Positions 24,324-31,187 of a stretch of DNA of 56,832 bases are shown piece after piece. Each line of letters begins with the position of its first letter. Within the stretch, counting starts at the first letter, position 1. Under the pieces are notes generated by a model that was not told where the DNA came from, did no database searches, and saw nothing but the letters and a program-made list of their open reading frames with translations. Source of the DNA: a virus; the IMG/VR virus record IMGVR_UViG_3300001533_002366, positions 1-56,832 of that record; one strand, written 5' to 3'. The translations under genes were made by a program, and so were the position numbers.

Positions 24324-25028
24324 TTATATCCGTGCTTGGTTTTGTTGAAAAGCTATTATTCTTCTATTTGGAACTTCCATACACTGCAAACCAACTACTG
24401 ATAATGAATGAAGTGTAATGAAATTTGATCTAAATGCATTCCTTCCAAGATCTAAATTGGGCACCCCAGGTCTTCTTTTTCCACTAATTGTGTACCTCTT
24501 TGATAAATCTGATTCCTTTAAAAACTTCCTTAATAAAAATCGTATTGTATCAACATCCATTGTTTTATTAAAATAACATACAATATGAAAACCTGTCTTA
24601 CCTGTATATCTTATTTCTGCCTCTCTTATAATTGGAATATTAATAATGGTATTATATACATCTGAAGTGGTTGTTTTTGCCCATCTAAATCCATCATTTC
24701 CAACATCTACATCGATAATTCCAAAGTCTTCTTTTCTTTTCATTCCACTATGAATACTAATAGTACGTCCTGTAATTATTGTATCATAGTTAGAATTTGT
24801 TAATTGTATAAACCCAGCATTTGTGTCCTTTCTTTTTATAATTGTTTTATTTAGATCGACCGCTATAAAAAACATAAGATCTCTCCCAACAACCTCTTTT
24901 AATATTTTTGATCTTACTTTTTGATAATAATTCCAAATATCTATTTCTCTCAATCCTTTTGGATAAAATGTATTCTTTACAATAATCGTTTCTGGGTTCT
25001 CAGGGTAAGCCACTTTAATATCCTCCAT
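24324..25028 (-). CDS. Archaeo-eukaryotic primase-type polymerase (LigD PolDom-like)
   Basis: 234 residues. It probably makes primers for the family B polymerase. Evidence: IDIWNYYQKVRSKILKEVVGRDLMFFIAVDL resembles the start of LigD PolDom proteins. FGIIDVDVGNDG supplies the paired catalytic acids, EIRYTGKTGFHIVCYF matches the S/T-G-x-K-G-x-H motif, and GVPNLDLGRNAFRSNFITLHSLS is a late conserved arginine region. No zinc or helicase domain is attached. The ATG at 25028 has no ribosome-binding site, whereas GGAGG inside the frame precedes a GTG at 25013, so translation may start there (MAYPENPET). Confidence 0.65.
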   Translation of the reverse strand: MEDIKVAYPENPETIIVKNTFYPKGLREIDIWNYYQKVRSKILKEVVGRDLMFFIAVDLNKTIIKRKDTNAGFIQLTNSNYDTIITGRTISIHSGMKRKEDFGIIDVDVGNDGFRWAKTTTSDVYNTIINIPIIREAEIRYTGKTGFHIVCYFNKTMDVDTIRFLLRKFLKESDLSKRYTISGKRRPGVPNLDLGRNAFRSNFITLHSLSVVGLQCMEVPNRRIIAFQQNQARI

Positions 25029-25041
25029 TATAAAAATTTAG

Positions 25042-25051
25042 TATTTGTTCT
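25042..25051 (-). promoter_or_regulatory. AGAACAAATA element before the primase gene
   Basis: Exact element on the minus strand only 13 bases before the apparent ATG, with TATATACTAAT upstream. Initiation at or near AGAACA would give a very short leader, supporting the downstream GTG start. Confidence 0.5.
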
Positions 25052-25124
25052 ATTAGTATATAGTTATAATCTTTCATCTATGTATTTTTCACATAACATA
25101 ATATATAATGATTAATATATTGTA

Positions 25125-25146
25125 CTATATATATTAATTAATGAAT
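25125..25146 (+). promoter_or_regulatory. Conserved TATA-type promoter (variant)
   Basis: CTATATATATTAATTAATGA, 29 bases before the next ATG and nearly identical to the block at 24047. Confidence 0.6.
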
Positions 25147-25175
25147 AGGAGATACAACCTTAAAAGGAGGTAGAA

Positions 25176-25316
25176 ATGACAACTTTAATTGGTATTGGTA
25201 TATTTCTCCTAGTAATAGGGGGGGTAGACTTATTACTAGGAGGAATAGCAATAGGGTTCTCCTGCATAATTGCGGGAGGACTCTGGCTAGTAAATCTCCT
25301 GCGAATACATCCGTAG
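25176..25316 (+). CDS. Small Gly-rich membrane protein; hairpin-rich gene
   Basis: 46 residues, hydrophobic throughout (MTTLIGIGIFLLVIGGVDLL then LGGIAIGFSCIIAGGLWLVN). It forms two Gly-zipper transmembrane helices and is related in character to the protein at 22397. Stems: 25206-25217 with 25231-25242 (12 bp, perfect), 25257-25266 with 25271-25280 (10 bp, two G-U), and 25293-25303 with 25312-25322 (11 bp, one G-U) with the TAG in the 3' arm. AAGGAGGT is a near-perfect Shine-Dalgarno. A holin-like or membrane-modifying role is possible but not shown. Confidence 0.7.
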   Translation: MTTLIGIGIFLLVIGGVDLLLGGIAIGFSCIIAGGLWLVNLLRIHP

Positions 25317-25360
25317 GAGATTGAAATAAACCCTGGAACATAAATCTGGGGTTTATTTTT
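25293..25360 (+). terminator. Double hairpin: stop-codon stem and terminator
   Basis: AATCTCCTGCG/CGTAGGAGATT encloses the stop codon. AAATAAACCC/GGGTTTATTT with a T-run follows at 25324-25360. Confidence 0.85.
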
Positions 25361-25404
25361 TGATACAAATTATATCATAAGAAAATAAGAATAACCAACA
25401 ATAT

Positions 25405-25427
25405 CTATATATATAAATTATTGGAAT
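25405..25427 (+). promoter_or_regulatory. Conserved 23-bp promoter, exact copy 1
   Basis: CTATATATATAAATT followed by ATTGGAAT; identical over 23 bp to copies at 43130 (-), 48018 and 49383. ATTAATCTTTA follows here and at 49383. Confidence 0.75.
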
Positions 25428-25447
25428 GATAATTAATCTTTATTGAA

Positions 25448-25457
25448 AGAACAAATA
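25448..25457 (+). promoter_or_regulatory. AGAACAAATA element within a leader
   Basis: Exact AGAACAAATA 20 bases downstream of the conserved TATA block and just before AAGGAGG. This is the one place where both elements serve one gene. Confidence 0.45.
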
Positions 25458-25476
25458 ACTAAAAAGGAGGTACAAT

Positions 25477-25809
25477 ATGAAAATGAAAAAAGTAATAGTA
25501 ATATTCATAGCAATGTTTATGATGGTGTCATTATCGGCTCCACTATATGCCCGAGGTCATAGGCACTATAATGGACATAGTCACAGGAGTGATATAATAA
25601 CAGGAATAATAATTGGATCTATTCTTGGAGGAATAGCAACCTCCAATTATTATCCACAATATCACCACTACAACCACGACAACTACCACCAACCACGATA
25701 TCACAATCACCACTACAATCATTCATATCACCAACAAGTGTGGCATCCCGGTTATTACGACCGTTGTAGAGGTATATGGATACCTGGATGGTATTCATAT
25801 AGTAGATAA
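25477..25809 (+). CDS. Secreted His/Tyr-rich protein with WxPGxW-like motifs
   Basis: 110 residues. Sec signal peptide MKMKKVIVIFIAMFMMVSLS with cleavage likely after LYA (about 26). A Gly-zipper hydrophobic segment (IITGIIIGSILGGIA, about 41-55) is followed by a His/Tyr/Asn-rich region and a C-terminal WHPGYYDRCRGIWIPGWY, which resembles the YXWGXW/WXPGHW repeats of bacterial outer-envelope proteins. It is probably periplasmic or outer-membrane associated; metal binding by the His run is possible. The mRNA can form ATAATAATTGGA (25606-25617) with 25642-25653, in competition with TTGGAGG/CCTCCAA. It looks like a host-derived gene. Confidence 0.65.
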   Translation: MKMKKVIVIFIAMFMMVSLSAPLYARGHRHYNGHSHRSDIITGIIIGSILGGIATSNYYPQYHHYNHDNYHQPRYHNHHYNHSYHQQVWHPGYYDRCRGIWIPGWYSYSR

Positions 25810-25813
25810 TATT

Positions 25814-25893
25814 TGTCCTTGAGAACTAAACATAAAGAAGGCATCACCTCCTTTCTTTTAGATGTTCTCAAGGACATTCTATTTTTTTAGAAC
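25814..25893 (+). terminator. Long hairpin and T-run
   Basis: TGTCCTTGAGAAC (25814-25826) pairs with 25864-25876. The 37-base loop contains CACCTCCTTTCTTT, complementary to Shine-Dalgarno sequences, and a T-run follows. It is a terminator, and the loop could also act as an anti-SD RNA. Confidence 0.7.
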
Positions 25894-25908
25894 GAATATA
25901 TAATTAAT

Positions 25909-25918
25909 AGAACAAATA
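25909..25918 (+). promoter_or_regulatory. AGAACAAATA element before queC
   Basis: Exact element preceded by TATATAATTAAT; 38 bases before the queC ATG. It is the likely promoter of the long plus-strand operon. Confidence 0.5.
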
Positions 25919-25956
25919 AAAAATAAGAAGTATGAATATAAAGAAAGGAGAATAGA

Positions 25957-26532
25957 ATGGATAACAAAAAGATATTAATTTTATTTAGTGGTGGTGCAGA
26001 TAGTGTTCTGATGTTAGAAATTGCACTTGCAATGGGATATAAACCATATTGTTTGTTAGTAGATTATCAACAATTACATATAGTAGAATTAACATATGCA
26101 AATAACTATTTACAAAAGAAGAAAATTCCATATCAAACATTTAAATTAGATCTTCAAGGAATAAACAGTGGACTTACTGGGAATGGAAAACAAGGAACTT
26201 TTAAGAATGTAAATCCTCATTATGTTCCAGGAAGAAATACTATACTCTTATCTATAGGAGCAAGTATCGCAGAATCAATGGGAATTAATACTATTTGGTT
26301 GGGTGCAGACTATTCTGATATGGAAAATAAATTTCCTGACTGTACTCAAAAATATATATATAAAGCAAATCAGATGTTTAAAACATCTGGGTCAATACCA
26401 ATTAAAATCGAAGCTCCATTATTAGGACTTACCAAAGAAAATGTAATAAAGTTATTAAAACATTTTGGTGTAGAAATAACAGAAATTTTCTCTGGGTATG
26501 GAGAATTCGAAGAACAAGGAAACAAAACATAA
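25957..26532 (+). CDS. queC: QueC-like 7-cyano-7-deazaguanine synthase (short form)
   Basis: 191 residues. It would convert carboxy-deazaguanine to preQ0 with ATP and ammonia. The PP-loop ILFSGGADS (8-16) and the QueC motif GTFKNVNPHYVPGRNTILLSIGASIAES are clear, with WLGADYSDMENKFPDC and KIEAPLLGLTKENVI. It is about 30-40 residues shorter than usual, and the C-terminal four-Cys zinc site is missing; it ends EIFSGYGEFEEQGNKT. It is either a phage-specific minimal form or impaired. Its stop overlaps the HPRT start (TAATG). AAAGGAG precedes the ATG. Confidence 0.8.
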   Translation: MDNKKILILFSGGADSVLMLEIALAMGYKPYCLLVDYQQLHIVELTYANNYLQKKKIPYQTFKLDLQGINSGLTGNGKQGTFKNVNPHYVPGRNTILLSIGASIAESMGINTIWLGADYSDMENKFPDCTQKYIYKANQMFKTSGSIPIKIEAPLLGLTKENVIKLLKHFGVEITEIFSGYGEFEEQGNKT

Positions 26533-27059
26533 TGAAAGAAAAAATAATATATACAAAAGAGATGATCGCAGAAAGAGTAAAAGAAATAGGAAAGAGTATA
26601 ACAAAGGAATATACTTCAAATAAAGAAGAATTAGTATTAGTATGTGTACTATATGGAGCCGTCCTTTTCTTTTCCGATTTAATAAGAAATATAGATCTTC
26701 CAATAACAATTGATTTCGTAAGGGCTGAAAGTTATGGTCCAAGAATGAAGTCAAGTGGAGTAGTAAATATAACAAAAGATATTGAAAATAATATTACAAA
26801 TAAACAAGTAATATTGGTGGAAGATATCATAGATAGTGGTCTAACAATAACAAATTTAATTGAACACTTCGAACAGAAAAACCCAGATAGTATCCAAATA
26901 TGTTCATTGATTAATAAAACAGAGAGAAGAGACATACCAATTGATATTGATTATAGTGGATTCAAATTAAAAGAAGGTTTTGTAGTTGGTTATGGACTTG
27001 ACTATAATCAAAAAATGAGAAACTTGGCAGATATATATCTTATTGAGGAGGAAGATTAA
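26532..27059 (+). CDS. hpt: Hypoxanthine(-guanine) phosphoribosyltransferase
   Basis: 175 residues, the normal length. It joins hypoxanthine or guanine to PRPP. ELVLVCVLYGAVLFFSDLIR is the first loop, and VILVEDIIDSGLTITNL is the PRPP motif with its acidic pair. SYGPRMKSSG is the flexible loop and FVVGYGLDYNQKMRNL the typical C-terminal base-contact region. It is coupled to queC. A phage purine-salvage enzyme beside a deazaguanine gene could recycle guanine released when DpdA swaps bases, or feed nucleotide pools. The link is inference. Confidence 0.88.
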   Translation: MKEKIIYTKEMIAERVKEIGKSITKEYTSNKEELVLVCVLYGAVLFFSDLIRNIDLPITIDFVRAESYGPRMKSSGVVNITKDIENNITNKQVILVEDIIDSGLTITNLIEHFEQKNPDSIQICSLINKTERRDIPIDIDYSGFKLKEGFVVGYGLDYNQKMRNLADIYLIEEED

Positions 27060-27082
27060 TAATTAAAAATCAAGGAGAAATT

Positions 27083-27316
27083 ATGGTCAGTTATGATATG
27101 TTAGAGTTAAATCAGATATTAAAAAGAAGAGATGTGTTAAGAGATAGAATATTAACTTTTATTAAAAGTAGTGATGAAGATAAACAAAAATCATTAACAC
27201 AAAATGAAAGACGATCTATTAAAACTAATAAACTTCATAAGTATGATGATCCAAAATTAATTGAGGTTGCAAGGAAAATTATTAACCCAGAATTTCCAAA
27301 AGAGATGTATCAATAA
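27083..27316 (+). CDS. Hypothetical protein
   Basis: 77 residues, helical and charged (LNQILKRRDVLRDRILTFIK and later KYDDPKLIEVARKIINPEFP), unrecognised. AAGGAG is upstream. It lies in the nucleotide-metabolism operon. Confidence 0.55.
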   Translation: MVSYDMLELNQILKRRDVLRDRILTFIKSSDEDKQKSLTQNERRSIKTNKLHKYDDPKLIEVARKIINPEFPKEMYQ

Positions 27317-27350
27317 TAACAATAATTATATTAAGGAGAATATTTGAATT

Positions 27351-27875
27351 ATGGAATGGGATAAATATTTCTACACAATATGTAAAGCAGTATCGTCTAA
27401 TTCGAAATGTTTTTCACGACAAATTGGTGCAATCTTAGTAAAAGACAAAAGTATTATAAGCACTGGGTACAATGGACCTCCAAGAGGAATTCCAACTTGT
27501 GATAAAAGATATAAATTAGACAATAATTTAAGACAAATGTTTATTGAAAAAGGAATAGATATAAACAATGATTCTCTTTTCAAAGGAAAATGTCCAAGAA
27601 GAATTTTAGGATACGGTTCTGGGGAGGGATTACAATATTGTGTTGCTGGTCACGCAGAAAGAAATTGTTTAATTAATGCTGGAAGAAATGGAATTTCAAC
27701 AAAATATACGAAAATGTATATGACCTGTTCTATTCCCTGTAGTCCCTGTCTTGTGGAAATTATTAATGCGGGGGTAGAAGAAATAATAGTTTCAGAATTA
27801 AATTACTATGATGTAAGTGCAAAATATTTAATAGAACAATCAGAATTGACAGTAAGAAAATTTAAATTAGAATAG
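27351..27875 (+). CDS. dCMP deaminase
   Basis: 174 residues. This zinc enzyme turns dCMP into dUMP for thymidylate synthase. AGHAERNCLINAG carries the H-A-E active site and CSIPCSPC supplies the two zinc Cys. The extended insert GYNGPPRGIPTCDKR...CPRR is typical of the dCMP type, as in T4 gene cd. There is no separate allosteric domain. It feeds the TS-like enzyme at 16520. Confidence 0.87.
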   Translation: MEWDKYFYTICKAVSSNSKCFSRQIGAILVKDKSIISTGYNGPPRGIPTCDKRYKLDNNLRQMFIEKGIDINNDSLFKGKCPRRILGYGSGEGLQYCVAGHAERNCLINAGRNGISTKYTKMYMTCSIPCSPCLVEIINAGVEEIIVSELNYYDVSAKYLIEQSELTVRKFKLE

Positions 27876-27884
27876 GAAAAACAA

Positions 27885-28208
27885 ATGGAAACTACCAACT
27901 TAAAAGTAAAAAAAGAAAATTTTCCAACGTTTTCTAAATTAATTGAAAATCAATTTATGCATGCTGGTAAAACAAAATACCAACTAAGTGAAGATAAAGA
28001 AATGACTGATTTAATTTGTGAGTTCGTTCCTGGTGACAGTGGAGTAGATTGGCCATTAGGAACAATATTAAAATATCTTGGTAGATTTAAAAACGAAGGA
28101 ATGGAAAAGGACTTATTAAAGATAGCAACATATTGCTATATAACCTGGTTAAAAATGGGTTTTCATTTAAATAGGGAACATTATGAAGACGTAGGTGAAA
28201 AGAAATGA
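27885..28208 (+). CDS. Hypothetical protein, DUF3310-like
   Basis: 107 residues. GTILKYLGRFKNEGMEKDLLKIATYCYITWLKMG (about 65-98) resembles the K-Y-x-x-R-x-K-x-G-x-x-D-L-x-K-A helix pair of small phage proteins called DUF3310 or nucleotide-kinase-like. The function of that family is unsettled. It overlaps the next gene by four bases (ATGA). Confidence 0.5.
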   Translation: METTNLKVKKENFPTFSKLIENQFMHAGKTKYQLSEDKEMTDLICEFVPGDSGVDWPLGTILKYLGRFKNEGMEKDLLKIATYCYITWLKMGFHLNREHYEDVGEKK

Positions 28209-28723
28209 ATTCAAAAATAGAATTTGTATCAATATATTGTAAAATATATACTGATACATTTGACTCAAAATTAACAAATACATTCGCAACAGGGGATGAA
28301 GTATTTGAATTTTTAATGAAAGATTGCGGTCATTGTTTTGATAAAAATGATAACATAATTCCAGGTGATTCTAATATTTGGTATCTTGGTTGTAATGAAA
28401 AATTTGGAGAGATGAGATATCGGTACCATTCTATTGAATGGGGGCATGGGGAATCATCTTTTGATAACGTTAAATTATTTATAAAAATTATGTTTGAGGA
28501 TAATTTTATAACTAAGAAACAGTATGATATACTTGGTAAAAAAATTGAAGAAGGATTACTAATTAATAATATGTATGATATCGGAGAATATCTTATAAAA
28601 AAACAAAATAATGAAAAATGGGTTACCCATAAAGATTCTAAAACTTTTAGAGAAAACTTTAAGAAAATGATATCTAATGTAAAAAACACATTAGAAAGAA
28701 TGAATTATACTATCTTAAGATAA
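28205..28723 (+). CDS. Hypothetical protein
   Basis: 172 residues, unrecognised. A beta-rich N-terminus (GHCFDKNDNIIPGDSNIWYL, EMRYRYHSIEWGHGESSF) is followed by a helical C-terminal half. It is translationally coupled to the preceding gene, so it may work with it. Confidence 0.5.
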   Translation: MNSKIEFVSIYCKIYTDTFDSKLTNTFATGDEVFEFLMKDCGHCFDKNDNIIPGDSNIWYLGCNEKFGEMRYRYHSIEWGHGESSFDNVKLFIKIMFEDNFITKKQYDILGKKIEEGLLINNMYDIGEYLIKKQNNEKWVTHKDSKTFRENFKKMISNVKNTLERMNYTILR

Positions 28724-28736
28724 ATGGAGGGAAATA

Positions 28737-29231
28737 GTGGAAAAAAAACAAACACAAGGAATTGATAATATTATAGAGCAAGTAAAAAAAGATGCTGATG
28801 ATAAGTTTTTGAAAAAAATAAAACAACATACAGAAAGAGAAGGTTTAGTAATTGATAAAGTATCAACTGCTTTACTTGACAAAAACTTTTCTCCATTAAT
28901 TGTCCGAAAATACCAAGTGGAAGGATGGCCATTATATATCGGTCTAATATGTGATATAAGTTTATCCGATTTGGATCATCTTATTTGGAAAATAATAAGA
29001 GATAGTGGACAATTAGAAAATGATATACAAAACATAAGAAATCTAACAGGAATCATTAGTGACAAACTATTAGAACATTATAACAATATAAAAGAAGGAT
29101 GTGTGGAAGGAATTGCAGTAATATATTACTGTGATAAAATGATGGTCTCCTCTTTGTGGGGAGATTTTATGACTCACCTAAGTTGTAAAATGGAGTTATA
29201 TAGCATTATACAAACACTTCCTCACATATAA
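28737..29231 (+). CDS. Hypothetical protein (GTG start)
   Basis: 164 residues, unrecognised. A charged helical N-terminus (about 1-45) precedes a mixed domain with hydrophobic helices (LYIGLICDISLSDLDHLIWK). The GTG start is chosen for the GGAGG seven bases upstream. Confidence 0.5.
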   Translation: MEKKQTQGIDNIIEQVKKDADDKFLKKIKQHTEREGLVIDKVSTALLDKNFSPLIVRKYQVEGWPLYIGLICDISLSDLDHLIWKIIRDSGQLENDIQNIRNLTGIISDKLLEHYNNIKEGCVEGIAVIYYCDKMMVSSLWGDFMTHLSCKMELYSIIQTLPHI

Positions 29232-29255
29232 TATTTTATATAAGGAGAATAAAGC

Positions 29256-29777
29256 ATGAAGATTATTGAATTATTAAGACAAAAGAAGATTATCAAAAAA
29301 CGAATGGATGACAATATCAGAAGAATTCAACAATATTCTTCGATGGTTTCTGTAGAAAAAGCAATATATGATACAGAACAAAAACAAAAAGAAGAAGTGA
29401 AAAAACTTATCCAATCAAATGTTGATCTATTAAAACAAATAATGAAAGTTCAAAGACAAATTGAAGAAATGAATTTAAAAACAAAAATAGAAATTGATGG
29501 GATATACTATACAATTAGTGACCTCCTTCTTCTAAAAAGAGGTATGATTCAAACTATGGTCAGAACATATGAAGCTCTAAATGACCAAGAAGGAAAAAAT
29601 AGAATGATGTATTATCGATCTGATGGAGGAGGAAAAACATATAATTCTCAACCACAGCTTGTACGTCTATATGATGAAGAAGTAAAAAATAATGGTCTTA
29701 ATGTATGGAAATATTTTGAAGATAATATTAATTCAAAATTAGAGATCGTAAATGCTACAACTGATGTAACAGAATAA
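29256..29777 (+). CDS. Hypothetical coiled-coil protein
   Basis: 173 residues. A long charged coiled coil (about 1-90, with KKRMDDNIRRIQQYSSMV and KQKEEVKKLIQSNVDLLK) precedes a small C-terminal domain. The layout (coil, then IEIDGIYYTISDLLLLKRGM) is seen in several phage proteins of unknown function. AAGGAG is upstream, and the candidate ncRNA follows directly. Confidence 0.55.
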   Translation: MKIIELLRQKKIIKKRMDDNIRRIQQYSSMVSVEKAIYDTEQKQKEEVKKLIQSNVDLLKQIMKVQRQIEEMNLKTKIEIDGIYYTISDLLLLKRGMIQTMVRTYEALNDQEGKNRMMYYRSDGGGKTYNSQPQLVRLYDEEVKNNGLNVWKYFEDNINSKLEIVNATTDVTE

Positions 29778-29782
29778 ATAAG

Positions 29783-29792
29783 TGAACAAATA
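29783..29792 (+). promoter_or_regulatory. TGAACAAATA element before the structured RNA
   Basis: A near-exact copy of AGAACAAATA ten bases before the first paired base of the candidate ncRNA, so the RNA may have its own promoter. Confidence 0.4.
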
Positions 29793-29801
29793 AAAAAGAA
29801 T

Positions 29802-30100
29802 GGGGTTTGGTTACGTTAAAAAGAGAAAATTTAAGAGCCCAATCTAACAGGGAATGTTAGTTACTTGACATGACTTTTTGTATAGAAATTTAGCAACAAT
29901 TTCTACGCAACATCTAATGTTTAAAGATAGAAAGACTAAAGTATAAGTCGGTCCCACCGATGATAAAACAATGGTTTTAAAGATATTAAGATAAAAGACA
30001 GCAAGATAGGGCAGTTTAAATACTGTAGATAAATCCAAGATTAAGTGGAGTCCCTCTTAAGACTACTCACCACTCTTGGCTGTAACATAAACCCCTTTTT
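29802..30100 (+). ncRNA. Candidate structured non-coding RNA, about 299 nt, unassigned class
   Basis: No plausible reading frame lies between the genes on either side. The ends pair: GGGGTTT (29802-29808) with AAACCCC (30089-30095), and GTTAC (29810-29814) with GTAAC (30082-30086). Internal stems: 29844-29849 with 29855-29860, 29883-29890 with 29898-29905, 29948-29952 with 29956-29960, 29964-29969 with 29974-29979, and a stacked domain 30035-30040/30074-30079, 30045-30048/30070-30073, 30049-30052/30061-30064. A T-run follows the closing stem. Not a tRNA, tmRNA, RNase P or recognisable group I intron. Its function is unknown. Confidence 0.6.
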
Positions 30101-30126
30101 AACTTTATTGGAGCATTTATATATAT

Positions 30127-30411
30127 ATGAAAAAATTTAAAAGTGATGGTTGTTCATTTTTCTTTAATGGAAATTGGAAAAAATGTTGCATAGAACATGA
30201 CAAAAAGTATTGGAAGGGTGGTACAAGGACAGAAAGAAAAAAAGCTGATATTGAACTAATGAAATGTGTTCTATTAAATGGACACCCTTTTATTGCATTT
30301 ATAATGTATGTTGGAGTAAGAATAGGAGGATTATCTATATTACCAACTCCTTTTAGATGGGGGTTTGGATATAATTGGCCATTCTCTAAATCAGAAGATA
30401 AAGATATATAG
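30127..30411 (+). CDS. Phospholipase A2-like small protein
   Basis: 94 residues. DGCSFFFNGNWKKCCIEHDKKYWKGGTRTERKKAD contains the C-C-x-x-H-D motif of secreted PLA2 folds, with the upstream D-G-C-S and downstream Asp expected in phage versions. A hydrophobic segment (FIAFIMYVGVRIGGLSI, about 57-73) suggests membrane contact. It may hydrolyse phospholipid or simply use the fold. No signal peptide. TTGGAG is a modest ribosome-binding site. Confidence 0.6.
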   Translation: MKKFKSDGCSFFFNGNWKKCCIEHDKKYWKGGTRTERKKADIELMKCVLLNGHPFIAFIMYVGVRIGGLSILPTPFRWGFGYNWPFSKSEDKDI

Positions 30412-30443
30412 AAAATTCATTTTTTAATTGAATAGGAGAAATT

Positions 30444-30926
30444 ATGAATGAAAGTAAAAAACAAACAATTATAGTTGCACCACACCCAGATGATGAAATT
30501 ATTGGATGTTATGAAATTCTAATTAAAGAAAAACCAATAATTATTTATTCAGCATCTACAAGTAAAGACAGAAGAGAAGAATCTATAAGATTAAAAGAAT
30601 TTGTAGATATTAATGTACAATTATTTTTAGAAACAATACCCTCAAATTTCATAAATCCAGACACTACAATCTATATGCCTGATCCAAATTATGAAATACA
30701 TCCACTACATAGACAATGGGGACATATTGGTGAATCAATAGCAAGAAGTAAACAATCTAATATTATCTTTTACAATACTACAATGACTGCACCATATATT
30801 CATGAAGTGGGAGAATCAGAAAACAAAGAAAAACTCCTAAATGATGTATATACAAGTCAAAAATCTTTGTGGGAATATGAAAAGAAATACATACTTTTTG
30901 AAGGATATTGTAAGTGGATATTTTAA
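30444..30926 (+). CDS. PIG-L/LmbE-family deacetylase
   Basis: 160 residues, shorter than the usual 220-270. IIVAPHPDDEIIGCYE (10-25) is the zinc-binding A-H-P-D-D-E motif. The downstream zinc His is probably in IHPLHRQWGH (about 90-99). The family removes acetyl groups from N-acetylglucosaminyl compounds. With the sugar-nucleotide genes nearby it could process a sugar used in glycan modification. AGGAG lies upstream. Confidence 0.75.
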   Translation: MNESKKQTIIVAPHPDDEIIGCYEILIKEKPIIIYSASTSKDRREESIRLKEFVDINVQLFLETIPSNFINPDTTIYMPDPNYEIHPLHRQWGHIGESIARSKQSNIIFYNTTMTAPYIHEVGESENKEKLLNDVYTSQKSLWEYEKKYILFEGYCKWIF

Positions 30927-31144
30927 AAGTTGTGGAACTAATATCTACAGTTTTTGTAATGATTGGTGTTCCATTAATTTCAATACCTGATATTCGTGGA
31001 TTATACTTTCTATTACTTGGTCAAATTGGATGGTCCATTTTTGGCTATTTTAATGAATCTTATTTTTTTACAATTCAAAGTATATTTCTATTAATGTTTA
31101 ACTTTATTGGAATTTATAATTGGAGGAAAAAAAGAATAGGATAA
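30914..31144 (+). CDS. Small three-helix membrane protein (GTG start)
   Basis: 76 residues with three hydrophobic helices (about 5-22, 28-44, 50-68) ending NWRKKRIG, a positive cytoplasmic end. The helix with a closing Y-N-W-R-K resembles half of PnuC-type transporters. The start is GTG with AAGGA inside the end of the preceding gene, overlapping it by 13 bases. Confidence 0.55.
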   Translation: MDILKVVELISTVFVMIGVPLISIPDIRGLYFLLLGQIGWSIFGYFNESYFFTIQSIFLLMFNFIGIYNWRKKRIG

Positions 31145-31187
31145 AACATAAATCGTCATTTAAAATTCTTTTGAAAGGAGAAAAATT

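Noticed and set aside
29844-30038. Minus-strand 64-codon reading frame
   Set aside because: It lies wholly in the structured RNA, has no ribosome-binding site and no protein-like pattern.
29802-30100. Group I intron or tRNA-like element
   Set aside because: The order of the AGTC and GACTA segments is the reverse of P7 strands, no exon is interrupted, and no T-arm or acceptor pattern is present.
30113-30130. TATATATATA as another strong promoter copy
   Set aside because: It lacks the AAATTATTGGAAT half of the conserved block and abuts the start codon.
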